From Epithemia pelagica (lineage: Eukaryota > Bacillariophyta > Bacillariophyceae > Surirellales > Surirellaceae), in assembly GCA_946965045.2 (NCBI GenBank), contig OX337230.1:1736001-1800000 (forward strand): DNA of 64,000 nt. The letters run 5' to 3'. A program made the position numbers and the translations under genes. Position 1 is the first letter of the stretch. Each line of letters starts with the position of its first letter. The notes under the pieces were generated by a model, which was not told where the DNA came from, did no database searches, and was given only the letters and a program-made list of their open reading frames with translations. Shown here piece after piece: positions 20,720 through 29,713 of the stretch.

Positions 20720-23494
20720 CTAATGGCCCTGCCCCGTCGCCGAGGGCGGGGTCGACGGGGAAGCGGAAGAAGCCGAGGTCAAAGAAGCGAGCTGGGAGCG
20801 AAGGTCTTGGGTCTGCGCCGAGTCGGGTAACGTGGAGAGCAGAGAGGTCAAAGAAGTCAAAAACGATTGAAGATTAGGGTTCTGGAAAAGGTGATCCGAG
20901 GGAGAGGAAATCGACGAGGCCGTAGTGGCCGCAGACGGGCCCACTCCGGGGTCGGGTGGGCCACGATTGGTGGTAGATTGCGAACCAGTGCTAGCAGTAG
21001 AGGCCAGCGAGGTGCCTTGGGGCAAGGTAGAAACACTGTCCTGATCCCCGGCAGCGTCGTGGGGCCGAACAAGGGGAGACGTAATGGCCGTCGTCAAAGT
21101 CGAGGCAGGAGTGGCGTCGTCGCCAAAGCCAGAACAATCCAACTCGCCATCGCCCGAATCAAAGACCCAACCGTTGTAGTCGTCTGCCGGGGAATCCACG
21201 GTCATGGTGGTGGGATTCCACACGGCACCCACTGCTCGATCGAGGGCATCCTTGCTAAAATGGCAGTAAAGAGTTTTTGCGAAAAAACGCTCACGAGCAA
21301 CATCCGACAAGTTAGGCACTTCTTCAGCCATCTTCCAACGTAGATATGGAATGAGAGCGATAATCATCGCCCGGGCTTCTTGTTCGCGGGCGGGGTGAAA
21401 GGCAAACTGCATGGCACCCTCCCCAATATGGCTGGGGTCCACCGAATGGAATAACTGATGACCATCAACCGTACTACGAATTTCCATCAATCGAGCGCGG
21501 AGGGTTAAATTGGTTTCCGAATCCGGCTGGTCGATCGAGTGTAACTCCCATGTCCGCATGCCCCTCATGTGGGTGCAGAATTGGAGTTGCCGAAGGCGGA
21601 GGGCAGCCACTTTCTCGCGAGTCCGGAGGTTCATGACATCCGACAACGGCCACACGAGACGCATTTTGATCCCTAACGGGAAACGCGTCGCAGTACGGGC
21701 ATACAGGTCAGCCAGACGACGTTTGGCCTCACGCTTGTGGAGACGGTTGACCTCAAAATGGAGAGCCTTCGCCATCTGGTCTGGAGGAATGGCACCCGCT
21801 TGACCAGTTTGGATGGTACGCCAACGCAGCCCGAGAGGGAATCCGAGCGCTTCTTCCAGTACCCGCTTGAGGGCCGGAACATCAATGGATTGTAGCGAGT
21901 ACAAACCCCAACCCACAATATAGGTAGATTCACATTGTAGTTGTCTGGGCCACAAACCATGGCGCTCGCTTTGAAACCACCAGGATAGGTCGTGCTTGAG
22001 TGACGTAAACGGCCGAGAATGCCCGAGATGAATGGAGGGGTAGACGAAGCCGCCAGTGGGTTTAGGCAAAGCGCGCGGGAAGTACCGCCTCATCCCATCC
22101 ATAGTAGCAGGGATATCGTCGGGTTTGGCCAGGGAGCGCCACTGGCGTTGACCGTTTTGTTGCGTGGTGTTGTCGCGATCCGACCATGGATGAATGACGA
22201 GAGTAGGATCGTACTCCCGCAATTTGGCAAAAAACGCTACCAAGGTAGACCGGAGTTCCGCGTCGGCATTACTAGAAGGCGCCAGCTGAAGCCGCATCTC
22301 GTAACGGGCCTCGACCGAGCGCGGCGGAAGAAGCTCTGTACGAAGATACGGATTGGTGGATTGGAGCGTCGGACCCGGGGGACGAGGAGCCGTCGATTGT
22401 CTGGGACGAGGGGCAATGCCCACCGAGGTGGGGACCGTCGCAGCCACCGGTTGGTGGACAAACATTTGAACGAAGGAGCCCTCCGTGTTGTCGGTGGCAA
22501 CAGTCGCCGCGTCGGACATGTCCGTATCCTCGCCAGGGGCCGAGGGGGCCGTGGCCGCAGCCCCACCGGAAGCCGTATCTTCAGCTTGTTGATTGCGCTC
22601 CGCCTGAAGCGCCTGTACTTCAGCATCCAAAAGGGCTTGAAAACCACCGCGATTGGGAGACGTCTGGGACGAGTTCTGAGTAGTGCGCTCACGACTAGAC
22701 TGGGACGACGAGGCGGGGGGACGAGCGGGGGGATTGGGTGCCAGAACACTGGCCATCGCCACCGCTGGAGCAGCCCTCTGGGAGCACGTCGTAACGCCGT
22801 CGGACACAAGTCGAGCTTCAGCCATGGGAACATCCTGCATAGAAGCCGATCGGGGGGTCCGAGATTCCTGGATGGAACGGCCGCGTCCACGACCGCTGCT
22901 CGATGAAACGCTACCCACCGGAGCGCGACCACCTCGACCTGGAACCAAAGGAGCCAAAGGCGTGGCTGTGGTGGTAGCCGGAGACGTGGGTGCCGAACGA
23001 TTGCGAGAGCGATGGGAGCGAGACCGACGAGAGCTCGGAGAACCACGTCCCGATGGCGACCGTTGTTGAGATTGCGACCGGCGGGCCCTGGAATTAGGAG
23101 GCGAACGGGGCGGGCGGATCGAGTCCGGAGCAATACCACGGCGGGGGGAGGAGTCGACAATGGGATCAGCTGGATCCTCTCGAGAAGGACCGGATTCGAC
23201 TTCCATGGCCGCCACTCCAGCATAAGTCGGTCGAATTGTCGACGCCGGAGCGGGCGCCGTCGAAGAACTCATGCGTGGACCGGAGGCCGGGCCAGAGGAA
23301 GCCGCTGGGGTTTCGGTAGGACGACGCGACGTCGCAGCAGAACGAGATGCCGAGTTGGTGGCCTGGGCGGGTGTCGCTGAAAAGAATTGAGTCACATTCG
23401 ATTGCACCGTGGCGGACGCTGAAGGAGAGGACGACGAATGGTTGCGACCATGGGATCTACCTCCCGCGGTAGGAGGAGAACGTCGATTCGTCAT
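20720..23494 (-). CDS. LINE ORF1 protein
   Basis: 924 aa from the ATG at 23494 (the frame also has an upstream GTG at 23509). Residues ~1-390 are Ser/Pro/Arg-rich and probably disordered, with RS/SR stretches that could bind RNA. Residues ~390-780 are predicted structured, without a CCHC knuckle or recognisable RRM. The tail is Ser/Thr-rich. Near the N-terminus, VQSNVTQFFSATP fits the PCNA-interacting box QxxhxxFF. Position upstream of ORF2 and no resemblance to cellular genes support assignment as the element's nucleic-acid-binding ORF1p. It ends at 20720, inside the open ORF2 frame. Confidence 0.75.
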   Translation of the reverse strand: MTNRRSPPTAGGRSHGRNHSSSSPSASATVQSNVTQFFSATPAQATNSASRSAATSRRPTETPAASSGPASGPRMSSSTAPAPASTIRPTYAGVAAMEVESGPSREDPADPIVDSSPRRGIAPDSIRPPRSPPNSRARRSQSQQRSPSGRGSPSSRRSRSHRSRNRSAPTSPATTTATPLAPLVPGRGGRAPVGSVSSSSGRGRGRSIQESRTPRSASMQDVPMAEARLVSDGVTTCSQRAAPAVAMASVLAPNPPARPPASSSQSSRERTTQNSSQTSPNRGGFQALLDAEVQALQAERNQQAEDTASGGAAATAPSAPGEDTDMSDAATVATDNTEGSFVQMFVHQPVAATVPTSVGIAPRPRQSTAPRPPGPTLQSTNPYLRTELLPPRSVEARYEMRLQLAPSSNADAELRSTLVAFFAKLREYDPTLVIHPWSDRDNTTQQNGQRQWRSLAKPDDIPATMDGMRRYFPRALPKPTGGFVYPSIHLGHSRPFTSLKHDLSWWFQSERHGLWPRQLQCESTYIVGWGLYSLQSIDVPALKRVLEEALGFPLGLRWRTIQTGQAGAIPPDQMAKALHFEVNRLHKREAKRRLADLYARTATRFPLGIKMRLVWPLSDVMNLRTREKVAALRLRQLQFCTHMRGMRTWELHSIDQPDSETNLTLRARLMEIRSTVDGHQLFHSVDPSHIGEGAMQFAFHPAREQEARAMIIALIPYLRWKMAEEVPNLSDVARERFFAKTLYCHFSKDALDRAVGAVWNPTTMTVDSPADDYNGWVFDSGDGELDCSGFGDDATPASTLTTAITSPLVRPHDAAGDQDSVSTLPQGTSLASTASTGSQSTTNRGPPDPGVGPSAATTASSISSPSDHLFQNPNLQSFLTSLTSLLSTLPDSAQTQDLRSQLASLTSASSASPSTPPSATGQGH

Positions 23495-23592
23495 GGTGAG
23501 AACACACACGTAGGATCACACGTAGAACTTAGTAGGAAGGGACTATAGGCATAAGTAGTAGGCTTAGCAAAAAGATCGACATCGAAAAAGTT

Positions 23593-23707
23593 CAATCCAT
23601 TAAATAAAAACCATTTCACCACGCTGTTCCACGTCAGAATCTCGTCTGTTTTATCAATCCATTAATAAACTCATTTTTTCACCACGCTGTTCCACGTCAG
23701 AATCACG
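23593..23707. repeat. Two tandem copies of a ~62-bp unit at the LINE 5' end
   Basis: CAATCCATTAAATAAA...TTCACCACGCTGTTCCACGTCAGAATC (from 23593) recurs from 23655 with small differences. Both copies contain the TCAATCCATTA core of the presumed LINE target duplication, so the exact 5' boundary of the LINE is ambiguous. It may be a promoter repeat of the element or a repeated target. No gene lies in 23708-24000. Confidence 0.7.
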
Positions 23708-24000
23708 CCCAACGAACCAACCCACGAAACATCCCCCCACGCCATAAGGAGTTTAGCAACTTTGTCAATAACACCTAGCCAAACATAGAAGCTGAAGACC
23801 CAGACTTGTAGAAATGCATCCGAAGGCAACACAAATTGGAGTAAGATCCCCCCAGACATAGGCATTCTTAGTAAGAATCAGGCGTGCCGACGAAAAATCG
23901 TACAGTATTAGCATACTAAAGTTTTTTTAGAATATAGGCGGGATTACGTTTCTACAACCGATCGTACCCATTCACTCTCTGTTTTCCTCGTACTTTCCGA

Positions 24001-24789
24001 TTAGACGAGATCCACACGCGGAAAATAGTTCAAGTACTGATGTTCCTGTACAACGGCATCCATCAATCCCACGTTAAATTCAAGCTCCAATGTCACGATA
24101 GCATTGTCGTCGAAAATCGTTTCAACCACAGTCGCATTAATGCCCAATTGGTCGCTCGTCCCCAATTTTTTGAGAATCATGAAACCAGGGTCAACCCCCG
24201 GTAGGTAGGTCTTGTACAACTCAGCCATCACATCACGAATCTCCCAGAAACGATTAACATGAACAATCAACTCACCCATCAAATTGTTGGTCTTGACACG
24301 GCAAGGGAGCCAGTCGTGAGATGGACTACCAAACGTGACAGGGCGTTGAATACCAGACGGAAAGCGATTACGAAATCCTCCCTCAATCGTCGACAACTTG
24401 TCAATCGGAAAGGGTCTGGACGTAGTAGGCGGACGAAAATAGATCTTGTAGCTACCCTTCAATACCAAATCTTGCTCAACCGTAGGCAATCCCCAGCTGT
24501 GTCCTTCACTCGAATCCACTGACCACCGAACTTGCATGATTCGTCCGTCATGACCAAGAGACTCACCACCATCGATCACCTGGTTTGTCTGTTCATCTGC
24601 CAAGCCAATCAAAGTTTCCGGAACCTCCACCGCTTCGGAAACGCGAAGCCGAATGACGTCGAGTGGAGTGTCTTGCATGCACATTGCACCGAATCCCCAC
24701 GTCGGCGAAACTTTAACAATAAACTGCGCCATCTCGTCGTCGGCCCCAACAACAAAGTGCCGCGACGGCAAAACAACCAACTGAACCAT
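24001..24789 (-). CDS. Tandem ubiquitin-like protein (paralogue of 35464-36231)
   Basis: 262 aa from the first ATG at 24789 (the frame opens earlier with GTG at 24837). Residues ~20-90 follow the ubiquitin-fold order strand-strand-helix-strand (AQFIVKVS, FGAMCMQ, DVIRLRVSEAVEV, LIGLADEQ, IMQVRW). Residues ~175-255 repeat it (LPCRVKTN, GELIVHVNRF, IRDVMAELYK, FMILKKLG, VTLELEF). There is no diglycine end. The linker holds WGLP...DLVLKGSYKIYF and FPSG...RPVTF, both shared with the protein at 35464-36231. The fold call is pattern-based; the homology between the two is clear by eye, including ELYK, GVDPxFMILKK and FPSG. It is divergent from 25093-25581, sharing about 300 bp. It is probably carried by or captured into the mobile block; cellular function unknown. 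Confidence 0.6.
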   Translation of the reverse strand: MVQLVVLPSRHFVVGADDEMAQFIVKVSPTWGFGAMCMQDTPLDVIRLRVSEAVEVPETLIGLADEQTNQVIDGGESLGHDGRIMQVRWSVDSSEGHSWGLPTVEQDLVLKGSYKIYFRPPTTSRPFPIDKLSTIEGGFRNRFPSGIQRPVTFGSPSHDWLPCRVKTNNLMGELIVHVNRFWEIRDVMAELYKTYLPGVDPGFMILKKLGTSDQLGINATVVETIFDDNAIVTLELEFNVGLMDAVVQEHQYLNYFPRVDLV

Positions 24790-25092
24790 AGTCTTGACAA
24801 CTGAGGTAAGTGCACAAAAGCAGACTGTGGTGGACACGAAAATTTATGAGACAACTTCGTCTCTAACCTTTTCCTCTATTCTGTTACCAAAAAAACCCAC
24901 CCGCAAACCTATTTGACAGAAACCAACCGTAACCACACCTCCACGGAGGTCGTGCCGTGGAAACTCGTCACGGTGGACAGAAACCGACCGACACGACAAC
25001 CAACCGAAAACCCACCCAACAATCAAACACATTTCGACGACTGACCGTGCCATGGCTATAAAGCTACGTTGGTTGTTCCATTGTTTTGTTAC

Positions 25093-25581
25093 ATGTATCC
25101 TCGTCGTGCCATCTACCGTAACCGTGCCGGCTTTTTGCGTCATCCAGGCATGCCTGGTTATCGTGCACGCACAACGATCGACGGCGGCTGTTCCTTCCAA
25201 CCCGTGGATTGTTACGTGCGTGTGAGTGATACGGTCGACTTCCGTACCTGCGTAGTCGAAAAGTACTCCACGGCAATTCACGTTTTACGCACCATTGCAA
25301 AAAAGATGCGGATTCCACTATGTGACATTCGCCTAACCAAGCAAAACGGAAAACGGATTGCTATGAAGGCATATGTGTACGAAAACGACAGCGATCTCAC
25401 TAACGGTGCTATTACACTGGCTATGGTGATGGGAAGTCATCGTGATTTCAGCGAGACTTACCTTCCCGAGAATTTTTCGCTTTCGTCAACACCAGAATGC
25501 AAACAGGAGAGCGACAATGAGCAAGACGACGAGGATGAGGAAGACGATTCCGAAGAGGAGCTAGATGGGCGAGACCATTAG
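25093..25581 (+). CDS. Single ubiquitin-like domain protein with acidic tail (premature TAG)
   Basis: 162 aa from ATG 25093. Residues ~40-115 resemble a ubiquitin fold (DCYVRVSD, FRTCVVEK, AIHVLRTIAKKMRI, DIRLTKQNGK, AITLAMVMG), followed by a D/E-rich tail. The TAG at 25579-25581 interrupts an acidic repeat (DEEDDSEEELDGRDH, stop, DEEDDSEEEKQDGQDH). The same frame stays open for 58 more codons to a TGA at 25756-25758, with the same composition. At the equivalent place in the next repeat the codon is GAG, so the stop most simply arose by GAG to TAG. The gene may be truncated, or the stop may be read through. It is divergent from the tandem ubiquitin-like gene on its left. Confidence 0.5.
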   Translation: MYPRRAIYRNRAGFLRHPGMPGYRARTTIDGGCSFQPVDCYVRVSDTVDFRTCVVEKYSTAIHVLRTIAKKMRIPLCDIRLTKQNGKRIAMKAYVYENDSDLTNGAITLAMVMGSHRDFSETYLPENFSLSSTPECKQESDNEQDDEDEEDDSEEELDGRDH

Positions 25582-25898
25582 GACGAGGAAGATGATTCAG
25601 AAGAAGAGAAACAAGACGGGCAAGACCATGAGGACGATGATTCAGAAGAAGATGATGATTCCGTTGTGTTGGTTGACAAGAACGAACAAATGGAGAGCAA
25701 TGGAGGCAAGCGAGACTCGTGCCGATCGTCGCGTTTGGTTGAAGAGGCGCATGTCTGATTGTTGCGGCTCGTCTCCAGTTGCGGCGGATCAAGAAACCAA
25801 ACACCATTGTTTTTTGACGTGAAAAATTGAGTACCTTTCCGCCGTCTGTCGTCTTTACCACGTCTCAATTTAGATGACAGTAGTTTCTCTTGCATCAC

Positions 25899-25960
25899 AT
25901 CTTCTTGTTCATTTCCATAGGGATCTTCTTGTTGGGATCTTCTTGTTCATTTCCATAGGG
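25899..25960. repeat. Short direct repeat
   Basis: ATCTTCTTGTTCATTTCC (continuing ATAGGG) occurs at 25899-25922 and 25937-25960. The surrounding 25759-26395 has no supported gene. Confidence 0.6.
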
Positions 25961-26395
25961 AGTGAGAGCCAAATGGACAACGGCAGCCTTGAGAGCCTCC
26001 ATTTGGCCGTATCGCCATTGTTCCCCGATCTTTTTGGACAATCCTTTGCCAATTAGGCATCTTTGGTCTTTGGCATGTCGTCGATGATGGATGGTCAACA
26101 AATAACGCTAAACGCACGTCTCGTATTCTTCCATGTCCACGTAGGTGTCTCTCTGTCTCTCGCTTTGTCAATTGTCAATGGTGCCAACCAAAGATCCGTC
26201 ATCGCTCCCATGTGCAGAGCGAGAGGAAAATGAAAGTAGGAGAATCACCGCGAATCGCAATGAAGGACAACCACCTGTATCTGTATGCAACCTTATAAGC
26301 ACGAAACACTTGCGGCGCCGGCCTTAAGACTTAAAGATTAGATTACTACAACAACTAATCAAAGGCCAATCTCTCCGTGCTCTCCATACAAGACC

Positions 26396-27276
26396 TCAGC
26401 CTTGAGTCATGCCGGGATATCCGAACTTAAAGCGCGCGACATTCGAATAACGACCGTTACGGTCGACGCTGAAAACCGAGTCATGTTCCACGTGTTCACC
26501 ACCTTCACCACCGTCAAAAAACTGGGAATAAAAATCCGTCGTGGGACTCCCTTCCACGGCCAAGTAGCTATCGATTATTTCCGCCACGTGCTCATCTGTA
26601 AATAAATGATCAAGCGCGCGAGGCGGGCTCTGAGTGTGGTCGAACTCCGCCTTGTAAATATAGTCCTTTTCCCAAGTAACATTGGGGTTCTCATTGTCCG
26701 CGCGCTCAAGAATCTCGATTAGCTTCTCCGCGAATTCTTTCTTGAGCTGCGCGTGCGCAGTGCTATCAACCAACGGATCGTGCTCGGTAGGCGGGCACGC
26801 GACAACACATGGCCAGAAAAAAACACCTTGGTTCGGCTTGGGGGGGCCCTTCACCAACGGAAGGTTCTTCTCGCGCGACACACGACGGTGTAGGGTCGTG
26901 ATGCGCATGTCATACGATTCGAGATCGCCTTGCGCACTATTGAGAATTTCGTCAGTGACTGGCTTCAGATATCCCGATTCTTCAACACCCGCCTTCTGAA
27001 GCTTAAGATACCCAACAATAAACGCTCCCTTCGGACCACACTGTTCGAGGTGAACTTCCGTCACCTGTGGCCCAGCCGCAGATGCACGGACGTCCTTCAC
27101 TTTCTTCTTCCCTTTCGAAGCAAATGGACTCCTCTTGAGCTTAACGGGAGTAACCACTCTGTGTGCACCCTGGGACACATTGGATGTTTCTGTTGCGTTG
27201 GTCTACAAAAATGGGGAAGGTAAGTAAGCGCCGGGCCAAGCACCATGGTTATTGCACGACGAACGGAACTCACCAT
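26396..27276 (-). CDS. Hypothetical protein with a probable ATG-only first exon
   Basis: The long frame 27202-26396 has no ATG near its start. Just upstream a good acceptor (TTTTTGTAG|ACC at 27203) pairs with ATG|GTGAGT at 27276-27274, making the first exon only the ATG and giving 269 aa in phase 0 (inference). The product starts TNATETSNVSQG, then has a Lys-rich patch (SPFASKGKKKVKD) and charged regions, including an amphipathic helix (AQLKKEFAEKLIEILERADN). No domain was recognised. It lies in the mobile block upstream of the Helitron on the opposite strand, so it may be captured cargo. Confidence 0.45.
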
Positions 27277-27460
27277 GCTGTCTTACTCAACTTTCTCCAG
27301 ATAAGACACAAATTGTTCTCAGCCGGATTTATGAGATCAACAGGAAATGAATGCTGTTAAGGTTGATTGTCGTGCCATCTCCATCAGTCCATTAACGTCG
27401 AATCCAGGTCGAGTCGTACCGTGGACTGCAACGGTCCATTTATGTCATCATCAGGACACA

Positions 27461-27752
27461 CAACAATTTACACACATACCCAACAATCAACCACGAATGC
27501 AGCAGCGTGAATCACCGGACGAAGTGCCAATGCAATCGGAGACACCACAAACAGCACACAGATTCAACAATCAACCACGACCGCAAGAGGACCGTGGAAC
27601 ACAACCGACAACAATTTACACACATACCCAACAATCAACCACGAATGCAGCAGCGTGAACCACCCGACGAAGTGCCAATGCAATCGGAGACACCACAAAC
27701 ACCAACAGATTCAACAATCAACCACGACCGCAAGAGGACCGTGGAACACAAG
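27461..27752. repeat. Tandem repeat, two copies of ~148 bp
   Basis: CAACAATTTACACACATACC begins copies at 27461 and 27609, and each copy ends with the segment CGCAAGAGGACCGTGGAACACAA. Copies differ by a few substitutions and small indels. The open frame through it (27507-27971) reflects the repeat rather than a gene. The flanks 27277-27460 and 27753-28592 hold no recognisable gene. Confidence 0.75.
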
Positions 27753-28592
27753 AGCGTGAAACACCACGCCGTACCGGGGGAGATGCCAATGCTGACGGAG
27801 ACACAACAACGCGATGCACAGCAATCAAACTACCTAGTCCGTTCCCATCAGCCCACGGCGTGCAGTCTATTTTCACGATCTTTCAAGCACCACACATATT
27901 CAACAATCAAACACGACCGCAGCGTGAAACACAACACTAGTACAGTCTGTGGTACTATTCTAGCGTGGTGATTAACGTAGTAGTCCGGCGTGTTGGTTGT
28001 GTGCCGTCCACGTTTTTCTAGTACATTACGGATTGGAACTGATCAGCATCCACTCCATCCATCTTGTCTCATTATTTCTTGCTTTCATTATTTTGTTTTC
28101 CGGTGCTGGTTCACAGTTCACAGCTCACAGCATAATTTGTCGGTTGGTTGTTGGTACTTGGTACGAAGTTTATCACACGTATTGTTGTGTAACCGCGTGT
28201 TCTTGTGGCGGCTGAGTAACCACGTGTAACCACGTGTGTTTGTGTGAAACGATCTGAGGAAGGAAGTGTGTCGCTTGATTCCGTGTGTGAGTTCTGTGTC
28301 TTTGCTAACAAAATCCGGGGAACCATCGGTGGTAACCAATCCAACCGGCAACTGGATTTCCAATCCCTAGAGATTGTTGTACACCCCCATCCCATACCTT
28401 GAGTACAAGTAGACCGAAAGGTTGAAAAGAGGGCGATCCTTGCCAGACCGGCTGGATACCGTCAGGGGGGCGGAGTTTAAAGTACTCGACAGGTACAACT
28501 CCGCGTGCTACGGCACATCATTGCGCACTAACGAAACATCTGTCGCGGCTCTGCTCGCCACATAGTCGGTACTCTTTTCTGCATCACGGACA

Positions 28593-28742
28593 GGGCGACT
28601 GATTCCGAGGGACCGAAACTGAATCTCGGTTGTCTTACGACATCGTCTGTCGTCGGCCGTGTGAAGAGGGCGACTGATTCGCGATCTGAACGGAAATCTG
28701 AATCTTGGTTGACCGTGGACGCCGTCTGTTGTCGGCCGTGTG
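28593..28742. repeat. Tandem repeat, two diverged copies of ~75-79 bp
   Basis: GGGCGACTGATTC...CGTCTGTCGTCGGCCGTGTG starts at 28593 and recurs from 28668 (ending CGTCTGTTGTCGGCCGTGTG). Non-coding; part of the 1.7-kb gene-free stretch before the Helitron. Confidence 0.65.
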
Positions 28743-29042
28743 GAGTACGGGCAAGGGACTGGCGATCCCACAGTGATTGGGCAAGACTCAAGTATCAAGA
28801 CTACAAGGACAGGCTCAGTGCGTGGATCCCTAACAGGTGAAGCTGCCAGTCACGTGACATTATTGTCTGTGATATACTGACAACCTGGATTACTACGGTG
28901 TGAGGGGCCCGCGTTTCGTAATTAGTCGGGTACTACGGCAACGCGGCTGTTGGAAAAGAGGCTTCCTCAATAGTTGTTTCTGACAACAAAGGAATTCCCG
29001 CCACAGCTTTCGTGCTTACAGCGACTTACGCTGAGTAACATA

Positions 29043-29706
<664 letters not shown>

Positions 29707-29713
29707 CAGCGAC

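Larger units (their letters stand above)
14747..23664 (-). mobile_element. Non-LTR retrotransposon (LINE) with APE endonuclease, RT and RNase H
   Basis: A minus-strand element of about 8.9 kb has ORF1 (20720-23494), ORF2 (14977-20580, frame open from 20778) and a ~180-bp 3' UTR. An 18-bp identical direct repeat TGTTTTATCAATCCATTA flanks it at 14747-14764 and 23647-23664, a likely target-site duplication. In element orientation the 3' end runs into a T-rich string (TTATTATTATTTTTTTTTATT) rather than poly(A). No internal stops are visible in either long frame, so it may be a young, possibly competent copy. The domain order (APE-type endonuclease, RT, RNase H, CCHC) fits the I/Tad-like clades with RNase H. 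The exact clade needs a phylogeny. Confidence 0.8.

Noticed and set aside
27461-27752. CRISPR-like array
   Set aside because: Only two long units of ~148 bp with no regular spacers, in a eukaryotic context; a plain tandem duplication.
27507-27971. 154-aa frame with repeated PDEVPMQSETPQT segments
   Set aside because: It follows the 148-bp tandem repeat, which keeps the frame only by chance; no start context or domain.
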